From positions 96,543-139,728 of the forward strand of contig DF820468.1 of NCBI GenBank assembly GCA_000739535.1: DNA of 43,186 nucleotides, in the 5' to 3' direction. The position numbers and the translations under genes were made by a program. The notes under the pieces were generated by a model, which saw nothing but the letters and a program-made list of their open reading frames with translations, was not told where the DNA came from and ran no database searches. Shown here piece after piece: positions 1-8,328 of the stretch (the stretch's first letter is position 1; every line of letters starts with the position of its first letter). The stretch is from Candidatus Vecturithrix granuli (lineage in GTDB: Bacteria; Moduliflexota; Moduliflexia; Moduliflexales; Moduliflexaceae).

Positions 1-61
1 AGCTAACACAGTTAAAAACAATGTATAATATCTGACTTTTTTATATGAGTGCGTAATGTGA

Positions 62-1963
62 GTTAATAATCTGCTTTATGCCTCCACGATTGCGGGCGGA
101 CAGACTATCGTGATTATCACGATGCGCGCCGATTTTTTTGGCAAATGTGCGCTTTACCCGGAATTAGCAGCCCGCTTGCCGGATCGGGATGTTTTGGTAG
201 GCCAGATGGATGGGGATGAACTGCGCCGCGCCATAGAAGGTCCGGCTGAATTGGTCGGGTTACACTATGAAAAAGGGCTGGTAAATACCATCCTGGATGA
301 TTTGGGGCCAGAGCCTGGCCCCGGAGCGTTGCCGTTACTGCAATATACGCTGCTGGAATTATGGGAAAGACGGCGCGGACAATGGTTGACTGTTGACGCC
401 TATCATGAAATTGGAGGCGTCTGGGGGTCGTTAGCGCAGCGAGCCGATGACGTTTATGCGAACCTGACGCCGTTACAGCAAATTGCCGCCCAATGGATAC
501 TCCTACAGTTAACGCGGTTTGGCGAGGGGACGGAAGATACGCGCCGCCGCGCAACAATGACGGAATTATTGCCTTATCAGGGACATGCGGCGGACATCGA
601 AATCGTGGTCCAAAAACTCACGGATGCGCGCCTGTTGACCACCAATCAGGGTGAAACTGGTCATGAAGCCGTAGAAGTCTCCCATGAGGCGTTAATCCGG
701 GGCTGGCCTCGTTTGCGGGAATGGATTAATGAAAATCGCACTGATCACCTGATCCACGAGCAATTAAGGGAAATAGCTGCTGAATGGGACAAGCACCAGC
801 GCGACCATGGCTATCTTTATCAAGGAACTCGCTTTAAAGAAATTCATCAATGGGTAAAAACCCATGAGAGCGATTTAAGCCAATTAGAACAGGAATTTCT
901 ACAAGATTGTCGAAGAAGCTATCGGCGTGGACAGATAAGACGGATCGGCGTTGGCTTGATGACCCTGGTGTTAGCAGTGTTACTCATTGGCGGAGTGACG
1001 ATGATGGTGACCGAACGCGGGCCTTTTGCACCTCGTATTGTCTGGTCGTCAGTCCTGGATTTTGAGGGAATGACGGTTTCATGCTTGAAGTGGGGAGCAG
1101 ACAGGACGATGTATGTGGGGTTTACAGGGGGGACTATGAACTCGAACATCGCCCGTAGTCGTGATGGCGGCGCAGTCTGGGAGTTCCTTGATCTGCGAGG
1201 CAGGTTTGTGTGGGAAATTGCGCCTGATCCTCAGCGTGCTGACGTTATTTATGCTGCTCTGGGGCCAGAAACTCCTAATTTACCGCGTAATCAGGAAGAT
1301 GGCTTGTATCGGAGTCAGGATGGCGGGGAGAGTTGGATACGGATTGGCAATGATTTGCCTATCTCGATAGTTGGCGCGCTGGAGGCGTCACCTACAGGGA
1401 TCTTGTACGCTGGCAGCTCTGATTACACCACACCTACTCAGGTGTACGCCAGCAATGATCAGGGCGAAACCTGGTCTCCCCTGCAAGATTCTCCCCAAGC
1501 GGCGGTTTATCATTTGAATTGGACTGATGGCCGCTTGTTGATAGGAACGATGCAAGGATTATGGCAATGGATTGAGGATGGCCGGTGGGTGCATTTATTG
1601 AAAGAAGAAAGGGTTGTCGTGATGGCGGCGGTTAGCGCTAAAGATGTGGTATTTGCCGGGGGAACAGGGATTTTTGAATTACGCAGCGGCAGAGAACCGC
1701 GCAAAATTTCAGACGAAAGAGTTCGGACTCTTGATGTGATGCCAGGAAGTCCCCCATCATTTGTAGCCAGCACAACAGGCGGCACAATAGTGCAATGGGG
1801 CTTAGATGCTCAGATACGTACCATTGCCTATCATGATGCTTTTGGCAAAGCGACATTTATCTATTTCGTCCGCGTGCAGCCAGATGTTTCAGGACAATTT
1901 TGGGTTGGCACAAATAACGGGTTGTACCAGGGGAAGATGAAACGCTGGTTTGAGAGATTATGA
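62..1963 (+). pseudogene. nSTAND1 ATPase-propeller protein, 5'-truncated
   Basis: This is the C-terminal two thirds of an nSTAND1 (WD40-associated STAND NTPase) protein. The reading frame is homologous from about base 65 but is closed by TGA at 59-61, and all three frames above it are stopped, so the Walker A and B parts of the ATPase are missing. What remains, counted from the GTG at 110, is the sensor-2/helical part (MRADFF at 5, PGALPLLQ at 71-78, VSHEALIRGWPRLREW at 200-215), a transmembrane helix at about 289-305, and a beta-propeller with Asp-boxes (SRDGGAVW, SQDGGESW, SNDQGETW at about 350, 402 and 448). The family uses ATP-driven oligomerisation to pass a sensed signal to an effector. 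Translation could restart at GTG 110 and make a protein without an ATPase core. Codon use is normal and no stop has entered the remaining 617 codons, so the loss looks recent or the remnant is still used. Confidence 0.8.
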
Positions 1964-2034
1964 CCCTGAACAGCATAAGAGGGGAATCGAGTCGTAATTT
2001 CAGCTCAAATCAATTTATTAAGGAGGGATTGGAT

Positions 2035-3852
2035 ATGGAAAAAAACAAAACAGAACAAGTCCAGTACCAGGGAGAAATTGAAACACCTGGCGATCAAAAA
2101 CCAGATGAAGGTATAAAGGAACCTAAGAAACCTATCGAGGTTTTTAAAAATCGCTTGAGATGGTCTATTCAACCTCATGAAACCCTTGATGTGTATTCAC
2201 ATATCCATGAATCGATCGGCAATGTCGAGTATCTGGTTGGACCCGATCTAGCCCAGGGCAAATGGTTATCTGATACGCCTGAAAACTGCGCTCGGCAATT
2301 CTTGCTTGAACAATCAGAACTTTTTGGACTCCTGCGTACGGAGTTTGAACTGCGACTTTTTCGGAAACACGTACTTCACAGTCAGATGGGAACCCATTGC
2401 ATTTTTGGCCTGCGCTATGAAGGCAAAGAGGTCGAAGGACACAGTTTCAGTGTCCATATCGATCACGATATGCGCGTCGTCATGGTAACGAGCGTCTATA
2501 ATCCAAATACCCCTGAGATGGTTGTACAATTATTGAAGGAAATCGACGAAGCTAAGAAGATAGAGAAATTTTCCGAGGAGAATCTCAAGGAAATATTGCA
2601 AAGCAAACTACCGACCGTAAAAATAGAGAAAATAGAATCAATGTTGGTTGAGCGGTATGATGAAAAGCAAAACTGTGAACTTCGTTCCGGCTGGCAAATT
2701 AAATGCGTTTCTGAGAACGGTGGCTTTGTGATGTGGGTTACCCGTGACAAAGAAGGAAAAATTGACTACAACAGAGAGCCATATCCAGTGTCGGCGAAAG
2801 TTGGTCAGGAATGGGTGGGCTTAGGGAAAGTATTTCAAGGTTTTTGGGACGGTGAAGACTCGGTCTCTGTTTCTGCAATCTTTGACCGAGAAACCAGATC
2901 AGTTATATTACGCGGCCTGAAATCTCACAATGAATTGCTGGGGCGGTATGTGAGAGTACGTGATACTCTTACTACCCGGGCGCAGGGAGTGCCTTCAACA
3001 GACACTCCTTTGAATTTCTGCCCCGATACGGATTTAACTACATCGCTATTTGATCGGGTGATGGCGTATTACCACATTGACCTGATTCAGCGCTTTTTCC
3101 GCGAGTTGGGCTTAGATATTCTCGATGACGAAGCCTATCCGCAATTTAACCCCATGGAAGTTATTTTAGGAAACACAGAAACATCCTACTGTACGAATCA
3201 ACAACGCATCTATTTCCAAAGACGCACCGAAAATTATAATTGTACTGATGCACGTGAAGCCCGTATTGTGTATCATGAGTTTGTTCATGCGGTCACGGAC
3301 GCGCTAGCTCGCATGCACCGCCACGATACGAAAGATAAGGATAGCCTGCGCTACCGTCAGATACTAGAAGCCGAGGCTATGGATGAAGGTTTGGCGGATT
3401 ATTTTGCCTGTAGTCTGGCTGAGCGTTACGGAATGAAATGCGCTCGCTTTTATCCTTTAAGGAAGATTGTTTCTGATGAAAACCAAGAATACTTCGACCT
3501 ACAAGATTATCGAAACGTGGAAGGCGTATTATCCGGACTTGAAACATATCCTTTCGGCATTGGGAATGACCAACTCAAAGAGATGAACTATGGTGAGATT
3601 AAAGACGGTCTTATATATTCCTGGGGCGAGCGATGGAGTCGTTACTTGTGGGGTTTACGTGGTAAATTGGGGGCTGAGGTTGCTGATATGATCATTGCGC
3701 ATAGCATCTTTTTTCTCACCCGTTGGGCGACGTTTGGCATGGGGATTCTGGCCATCATGTTGGCTGATCGGTTATTATTTCGCGGAGTTCACAAAGGTGA
3801 CATTTTACCGGATTCAAAGGTTCCAAAAGAATGGAGCAATTGGGACAAATGA
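2035..3852 (+). CDS. FTP-domain gluzincin metallopeptidase (M4/M36-like), no signal peptide
   Basis: The 605-residue protein carries a zinc-peptidase signature HEFVH at residues 414-418 with the third ligand in DEGLAD (Glu about 451), the HExxH...ExxxD pattern of gluzincins such as thermolysin (M4) and fungalysin (M36). Residues about 85-150 look like an FTP propeptide: a GLLRTEF stretch, then GLRYEGKEVEGHSFSVHID. The start is placed at ATG 2035 because AAGGAGG lies 8 bases before it; the frame is open further up to 1960 but that stretch is not protein-like. The first 50 residues are charged (many K, E, P and Q) and show no signal peptide or membrane segment, which is odd for a family that is normally secreted. 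It starts 72 bases after the nSTAND gene on the same strand, so it could be that protein's effector or partner. Substrate unknown. Confidence 0.8.
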   Translation: MEKNKTEQVQYQGEIETPGDQKPDEGIKEPKKPIEVFKNRLRWSIQPHETLDVYSHIHESIGNVEYLVGPDLAQGKWLSDTPENCARQFLLEQSELFGLLRTEFELRLFRKHVLHSQMGTHCIFGLRYEGKEVEGHSFSVHIDHDMRVVMVTSVYNPNTPEMVVQLLKEIDEAKKIEKFSEENLKEILQSKLPTVKIEKIESMLVERYDEKQNCELRSGWQIKCVSENGGFVMWVTRDKEGKIDYNREPYPVSAKVGQEWVGLGKVFQGFWDGEDSVSVSAIFDRETRSVILRGLKSHNELLGRYVRVRDTLTTRAQGVPSTDTPLNFCPDTDLTTSLFDRVMAYYHIDLIQRFFRELGLDILDDEAYPQFNPMEVILGNTETSYCTNQQRIYFQRRTENYNCTDAREARIVYHEFVHAVTDALARMHRHDTKDKDSLRYRQILEAEAMDEGLADYFACSLAERYGMKCARFYPLRKIVSDENQEYFDLQDYRNVEGVLSGLETYPFGIGNDQLKEMNYGEIKDGLIYSWGERWSRYLWGLRGKLGAEVADMIIAHSIFFLTRWATFGMGILAIMLADRLLFRGVHKGDILPDSKVPKEWSNWDK

Positions 3853-3959
3853 CGTTTAACTCAAAAAGGATTGTGAGAAAGTGGCAGGCATGCGGTGCAA
3901 GATCTTCAACTGCACGCTGCCTGGCAAGTTCTATAACCCACAACAAGGAGGAGAAAATA

Positions 3960-4481
3960 ATGAACTGGAAAATTCAAGAAATAAACGTACGATTAGAGTT
4001 TGCTATTCAGGCATATGAAGCGGCCCAATCCTTTCCTATTGCTGCGGGTAGGTTTGAATCCACTGACACGGTAGACGACGATATGTTAAATAACGCTGTG
4101 TTAGGGTTGCAATTTATGGAGGCTGGTGGTAACCGCTCCTATATACTCTATCGTCGTGATGATCTTAGCGCCTTTAAGCCTGAAACGATGCTCAAGACCG
4201 CAATTAGAATCAATTTTACTGCGATTGAACCGGCAAACCCTGACAACTGCGTTGAAGGGACAACCTATTATCCTATACTTCAAAATGAAGATCATTTATG
4301 TCCTACAATACCAGATAAACCGTGGAGTTTCCTTCTGCTTAAAGAAGATACTGAATACCGGTTAATTCATATCAGACCAATAGGACCAGGGCCAGGCGGT
4401 CTATGCAGTGGTTGTTATGATCCCTATATTTCTCCTGAACGTTGGTGGGAGTGTTTGCTTAATGGGTGTTATGGTTTTTGA
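3960..4481 (+). CDS. Hypothetical protein with Cys-rich aromatic C-terminal tail
   Basis: A 173-residue protein I do not recognise. The start at ATG 3960 is fixed by AAGGAGGAG eight bases upstream. The N-terminal 130 residues look like a soluble alpha/beta domain with no signal peptide. The tail changes character: a PGPGG turn is followed by about 25 residues holding four cysteines (CSGC, WWECLLNGC) plus Trp and Tyr, ending GCYGF. This could bind a metal, form disulfides, or be a processed peptide. It follows the metallopeptidase by 107 bases on the same strand and is closed by a hairpin at 4489-4512, so the two are probably co-transcribed. Being a substrate, inhibitor or partner of the peptidase is a guess from position only. 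Confidence 0.65.
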   Translation: MNWKIQEINVRLEFAIQAYEAAQSFPIAAGRFESTDTVDDDMLNNAVLGLQFMEAGGNRSYILYRRDDLSAFKPETMLKTAIRINFTAIEPANPDNCVEGTTYYPILQNEDHLCPTIPDKPWSFLLLKEDTEYRLIHIRPIGPGPGGLCSGCYDPYISPERWWECLLNGCYGF

Positions 4482-4488
4482 TTTAAAT

Positions 4489-4512
4489 GAGCGCAAAGGT
4501 TTCTTTGCGCTC
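4489..4512. terminator. Hairpin between convergent genes
   Basis: A perfect 10-bp stem (GAGCGCAAAG / CTTTGCGCTC) with a GTTT loop sits in the 32 bases between the convergent ends at 4481 and 4514. A short T run follows on the minus-strand side of the context (the complement of AAA at 4485-4487), none on the plus side. It probably ends transcripts from both sides. Confidence 0.6.
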
Positions 4513-4513
4513 C

Positions 4514-6352
4514 TCATAACCGGGCTGGTGCAAAGAAAATCTCCATGACACACGTTTCACAATCGAAACGTAACAGATACTTCTGCCCATGTTCGTCAAC
4601 CAGGGAGAGCGGTTCGGTGAAATTGGCTGCAATGGTGGAATTTTGGGCGCACAGCCCGAGTTGTTGGCGCAGGCAGTATTTGCTGGTCATCACTTTTTTG
4701 CCGTGCAGGTCGAGGCCGGATTCGGCCGCAGGCTCAATGCGGGTCACGCCATGCCGGAGGTAAAGGGCTTCGGCCTGTTGGTTCAGGACATTGCCAAGAT
4801 AAGAGAGTGCTCTTTCAGGATACGGAACGCTATTTTTCAGAATGCTTCCCTGAATCCTGGGTCGCTGTTGGGCGCGGAGGGTCGTAAGTTTTTCCAGCAC
4901 CTCGCGGCGTAAAGCATTGAGTTGCGCTACCGGTAAAAAGTAGGGTTCTGACAGTTTAATTTCAAGGTTCGTACACTCGAATTCCGTTGCGCCGAATTTT
5001 GTCAATTGTTTGCGCAGACTGTTCATGGCCTGTTCTTTGTTCCGGGCCGGTGCTTTTTCACAGGCCAATTCATGCCCGACCTGATTGCTATCTTCATCAA
5101 TCGCGCTTACAAAGAATCCATAAGGCGTTTCGCAGAATATCAGCCGTACTCCGATTTTGCGTTCAATGCGGCTGTTGCTGAGTTGAGTGATAAATGCGTG
5201 ATCGTAATTGCGGTAAATCACCATGCCTCTGCTAATTCCCTCCATGCTGGCCGGGAAAATTCTTTCTGCTTGTACTGAATTAATCTGTGTGCCTTGAAGT
5301 TCCCGGCTCGTATCGAAAAAACAAATCCCATCGCCATTGTGCAGGATAGCAGGCGTATCAAGCATGAAATACCGTTTATTGACCGTGAGCACCTGCCCGA
5401 TTTTTTCGCCGATGGATTTGGGCGTATCGATCGAGGCGACCGCTTCATCCCGGCGGCCTGTCAGAAAATAGTTCGTATAACCCCGGTTAAAGGTTTTGAC
5501 CGGATCTGGTGTGAAATTGATGCGGGATGTCCCGGAAGAGCTTTTGCGCCAATCACCGCCAGCAAGTACGGCATCGAGGCGCTGGCGGTAATAACTGACG
5601 ATATTTTTGACATAAGCCTCATCTTTCAAGCGACCTTCGATTTTAAACGAGGTGATACCTGCATCAAGCAGTTCGCGCAGATAGTCGGCGCGGTGCATGT
5701 CTTTGAGCGAGAGCAGATAGCGATTGTGGCTGAGAATCTGGCCGTCGCGATCCTTGAGCGTGTATTTTTTGCGGCAGGGTTGCGCGCATTGCCCGCGATT
5801 CCCGCTGCGTCCGCCAATGGCGTAACTTAGATAACATTGACCGCTGTAGCAGACGCACAAAGCTCCATGCACAAAACATTCAAGCTCAATGACAGAAGTC
5901 TGGCGACGAATCTCCCTGATCTGGTCGAGGCTCAGTTCACGCGCCAGGATGACGCGCTGAATGCCAACCTGTTCCAAAAAGGCGACTTTCTGCGGGGTAT
6001 TGTTGTGCATCTGAGTGCTGGCAATCAGCGGCAGCGGCGGCAGATCGCACTCTAACAAGCCCATATCCTGAATAATCAGACCATCAATTCCGGCTTCATA
6101 CAATTGGGTGATCAAAGCGACGGCTTCGGGCAATTCATGATCGTAGAGCAGCGTATTGAGTGTGACATACACTCTCGCCCAATATTTATGGGCATAGTGC
6201 GCCAGACGTTCAATATCCTGCACGCTGTTGCCGGCGTTTTCGCGCGCTCCAAACTGTCTGGCGCCGATATAGACGGCATCTGCGCCGCAATTTACCGCCG
6301 CGATCCCGGCGTCAATATCTCTGGCTGGAGCTAAAAGTTCAACCTGTTTCAT
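4514..6352 (-). CDS. U32 peptidase-family protein (RlhA/YdcP-like), long form with C-terminal domain
   Basis: A 612-residue protein of the U32 family. The N-terminal half is the TIM-barrel-like catalytic domain, opening with VELLAPARD. The family signature at 157-195 is complete: E-CFVHGALCVCYSG, then GGRSGNRGQCAQPCR, with Cys166, Cys173, Cys189 and Cys193 as expected iron-sulfur ligands. Residues about 390-610 form the extra C-terminal domain (DUF3656 type) seen in the long forms. The best studied long member, E. coli RlhA, hydroxylates C2501 of 23S rRNA using prephenate-derived chemistry; others in the family act on tRNA, and the old protease label is doubtful. Its ATG overlaps the stop of the upstream YbaK-type gene as ATGA (6349-6352), so the two are translationally coupled. 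Both are RNA-quality functions, which fits a shared translation-related role. Confidence 0.88.
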   Translation of the reverse strand: MKQVELLAPARDIDAGIAAVNCGADAVYIGARQFGARENAGNSVQDIERLAHYAHKYWARVYVTLNTLLYDHELPEAVALITQLYEAGIDGLIIQDMGLLECDLPPLPLIASTQMHNNTPQKVAFLEQVGIQRVILARELSLDQIREIRRQTSVIELECFVHGALCVCYSGQCYLSYAIGGRSGNRGQCAQPCRKKYTLKDRDGQILSHNRYLLSLKDMHRADYLRELLDAGITSFKIEGRLKDEAYVKNIVSYYRQRLDAVLAGGDWRKSSSGTSRINFTPDPVKTFNRGYTNYFLTGRRDEAVASIDTPKSIGEKIGQVLTVNKRYFMLDTPAILHNGDGICFFDTSRELQGTQINSVQAERIFPASMEGISRGMVIYRNYDHAFITQLSNSRIERKIGVRLIFCETPYGFFVSAIDEDSNQVGHELACEKAPARNKEQAMNSLRKQLTKFGATEFECTNLEIKLSEPYFLPVAQLNALRREVLEKLTTLRAQQRPRIQGSILKNSVPYPERALSYLGNVLNQQAEALYLRHGVTRIEPAAESGLDLHGKKVMTSKYCLRQQLGLCAQNSTIAANFTEPLSLVDEHGQKYLLRFDCETCVMEIFFAPARL

Positions 6353-6816
6353 CGAGTTATGACATGCACTTCGCCATCGGTCAATTTAAGTAGATCGCCG
6401 AATCGAAGTTCCAGAGTTTTCGTGTTTTTGCCGCTCCCGCAGTAAATGGTTTCAAGAGCATTCAAATGATGATCAAAGATGACCTTCACATCCTTGTTTA
6501 CAGGAAATGGCCCCACGCCGCCGATTTCAAAGCCTAATTCCGCCTGTACCTGCCCGGGCGAAAGGCTGCGTAATTGCCGCCGGTTGACGCCTAACACGGA
6601 TGCAAGTTTGCGATAATCCACGCGATCACAACTCCGCACGCCAGCCAGCACCCACTCGCCATCTTTGATCTGAAACGCAATCGTTTTAATCAGGTTGCGT
6701 ACCAGATCTGGTGCTTTGTCTTCAGCATCTTCAATGGTTCGCACAGCATCGTGTTCGTGAATTCTATATGGAACCTGGTGTTGCGTCAACAATTGTAAAA
6801 TCTTATCGTATGCCAT
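6349..6816 (-). CDS. YbaK/ProX-type aminoacyl-tRNA deacylase
   Basis: A 155-residue protein of the YbaK/ProX editing family, whose members hydrolyse mischarged tRNAs such as Cys-tRNA(Pro) or Ala-tRNA(Pro). The sequence shows the family's typical flow: an N-terminal helix (LLTQHQVPYRIHEHD), the segment around LVRNLIKTIAFQI with the conserved Lys, VDYRKLASVLG, then GGVGPFPV and the closing CGSGKNTKTLELRFGDL. The start is taken at 6816, preceded by AGAAGGAAAG. The frame remains open upstream to 6876, but those 20 residues are repetitive (G, R, K, A) and not part of the family. It overlaps the next gene by four bases (ATGA). The exact mischarged substrate cannot be told from sequence. Confidence 0.85.
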   Translation of the reverse strand: MAYDKILQLLTQHQVPYRIHEHDAVRTIEDAEDKAPDLVRNLIKTIAFQIKDGEWVLAGVRSCDRVDYRKLASVLGVNRRQLRSLSPGQVQAELGFEIGGVGPFPVNKDVKVIFDHHLNALETIYCGSGKNTKTLELRFGDLLKLTDGEVHVITR

Positions 6817-7057
6817 CTTTCCTTCTGCCCTTTGCCTTGCTCCCCGTGCCTTTCGCCCGTCACCTTGCGCCTTCAATACTCAACTCTCTATTGCGATTGG
6901 CGTAAAACCTGTAAAGAAAAATTTTCATAAAACAGACGAAAAAGTCATTTCCCTGGCTCTGCTTGTCTTTTTCCTTGACTTCGTAAAACGGTTGAAATAA
7001 TTTTTACATAAAAGGTTCAATACCTGACAGATTCTTCTGTTTTTGCATGAACATGGG

Positions 7058-7138
7058 GACAACAACGGATTGGGGGAATCACCGGATGTGTTCCGGGAGT
7101 CTCCTCATATTCGTTTATTCCTGAAATCCGTTGTTGTC
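7058..7138. repeat. Perfect 14-bp inverted repeat with inner hairpin
   Basis: GACAACAACGGATT (7058-7071) and its exact reverse complement (7125-7138) enclose 53 bases. Inside lies a second small hairpin, CCGGA-TGTGT-TCCGG at about 7083-7097. It occupies the gap of about 420 bases (6817-7235) between the YbaK-type gene and the nucleotidyltransferase gene. In the rest of that gap I see only a short open stretch ending at 7238 (HIEEVLSKRL..., about 26 residues), which looks like the tail of a lost gene. The repeat could be a miniature mobile palindrome or a structured RNA. Confidence 0.6.
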
Positions 7139-7235
7139 TTTGTGGAAGGCACTGACACATTGAAGAAGTACTGAGCAAACGTCTGGTCATGCAGGAAATT
7201 TTTACTCAGATGGAACGAATTGAGGAAACAGAAGA

Positions 7236-7565
7236 ATGATGGAGATTCAACATGCAAACATCATCAAAGACTTTGCAAAAGAGACAAAAGAGATTTTACA
7301 GGATAATCTGGTTGCAGAATATTTGTTTGGCTCGTGTGCCAGAAACGAGCAACCCGAGTTGTCTGATATAGATATTCTAATTATTGTGAAGCATTTTGAT
7401 TCCGAGATACGAGGAAAACTCAGCGATCTCTCTTCAGAGTACTCCGTAGAAAAAAATATCTTGCTTTCCTCGGTGATTAAGGATATTCAGATATGGGAGA
7501 AGAATCGAAAATATAATACCTTATTTTATCAGGAAGTCACAAGGGATGGAATCAAGCTATCATAG
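7236..7565 (+). CDS. MNT-type nucleotidyltransferase (antitoxin-like)
   Basis: A 109-residue minimal nucleotidyltransferase. The active-site pattern GS-x10-D-x-D is present: LFGSCARNE at 30-37 followed by SDIDIL, with Asp44 and Asp46 as metal ligands. In HEPN-MNT modules this protein is the antitoxin and modifies (AMPylates) the HEPN RNase toxin. Two ATG codons lie in tandem at 7236 and 7239; GAGGAAA is eight bases upstream. The HEPN partner directly after it is only a stub, so the module has lost its toxin and this gene may now be an orphan. Confidence 0.8.
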   Translation: MMEIQHANIIKDFAKETKEILQDNLVAEYLFGSCARNEQPELSDIDILIIVKHFDSEIRGKLSDLSSEYSVEKNILLSSVIKDIQIWEKNRKYNTLFYQEVTRDGIKLS

Positions 7566-7690
7566 ATCAACAGGCACTCGATTTATCCGAATATCGGTTG
7601 GAAAAAGCGAAAGACTTGTTGTCTCAGTCCGAGTTATTGTTGCAGAATCACAAACCTGATGCGATTGATCTGCCTGGCAATAGGCGTTGA
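7559..7690 (+). pseudogene. HEPN toxin remnant (N-terminal stub)
   Basis: The frame reads DQQALDLSEYRLEKAKDLL then SQSELLLQ, which matches the first helix pair of HEPN-domain toxins, where an AYYAIFH-type helix normally follows. Here it breaks after about 40 residues and stops at TGA 7688-7690. No ATG, GTG or TTG start lies at its head; it begins in the stop region of the nucleotidyltransferase gene. The RNase motif (R-x4-6-H) is gone, so no active toxin can be made. Confidence 0.6.
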
Positions 7691-8028
7691 TATTTGCACA
7701 ACAAATTGCTCAACATCCTGCGACCCACAATTTGATAGCGGAAGAGCATCTGGGGGAAGCAGAAGCTATTATTATCGCGCTTCGTGCTGAACATCGCCGT
7801 GACCTCTTATTGATAGATGAGTTTGCTGCACGAGTTGTTGCCAGGCAAGCTGGAGTGAACCTTTCGGGTTTTCCTGGCGTCTTACTTTCAGCGGTGCAAA
7901 GCAACCTTATTTCAGCGGAAGAACTGAAAGTCCGTTTAGAAAAATGTCGTGAGCAAGGCACACATTATGGTATCGCCTTTATTGAAAACATGTACGACAT
8001 GGCGAAACAACGCCGGAGGAAGTTATGA
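7687..8028 (+). pseudogene. DUF3368-type PIN-domain toxin, N-terminus missing
   Basis: The frame matches the C-terminal two thirds of DUF3368 PIN-like proteins: LGEAEAIIIALRAE, DLLLIDEFAARVVARQAG, then SGFPGVLLSA and a helical tail. Full members are about 160 residues and open with a strand carrying the first acidic residue (VSNTSPLI type); that part is absent. A TAG at 7681-7683 closes the frame just above, and TTG 7687 is the only possible start, with no ribosome site. The junction with the HEPN stub is within 15 bases, so two toxin genes were fused by a deletion. Probably an inactive remnant. Confidence 0.65.
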
Positions 8029-8252
8029 ACACAAAAACAGTCCATGAACCTGAAGCCACACTGATGAGCGCTGAAGAGGCCTGGGATGACGCGCAGCATC
8101 TTGCTGAATTATTACAACAAAACGCTGCCCAGACCGAGCCGGTTATCCATCTGGATATCCCGTTCTCATATTTTGTGTCGGTCTTGGATACCCTCAACCG
8201 GAATGAGTTGATCATCCTGCACAAACAGATCGAAGAACGTCTGGCAGTTTAA
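8025..8252 (+). CDS. Small protein after PIN remnant, possible antitoxin
   Basis: A 75-residue acidic protein I cannot assign. The ATG overlaps the stop of the PIN-domain remnant (ATGA at 8025-8028), the coupling typical of toxin-antitoxin pairs, and GGAGG lies six bases before it. The first half is acidic and likely disordered (SAEEAWDDAQHLAELLQQ). The second half predicts two helices (FVSVLDTLNRNELIILHKQIEERL). Normal DUF3368 partners (UPF0175) are encoded upstream and contain a helix-turn-helix, which is not seen here. Confidence 0.55.
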   Translation: MNTKTVHEPEATLMSAEEAWDDAQHLAELLQQNAAQTEPVIHLDIPFSYFVSVLDTLNRNELIILHKQIEERLAV

Positions 8253-8328
8253 TTCTCTAAAATTCTGAAATGTGAGACATGAACACTTCCTACAACGATA
8301 TCTGGAAAAGTTATTTCGTCTGTAATGC

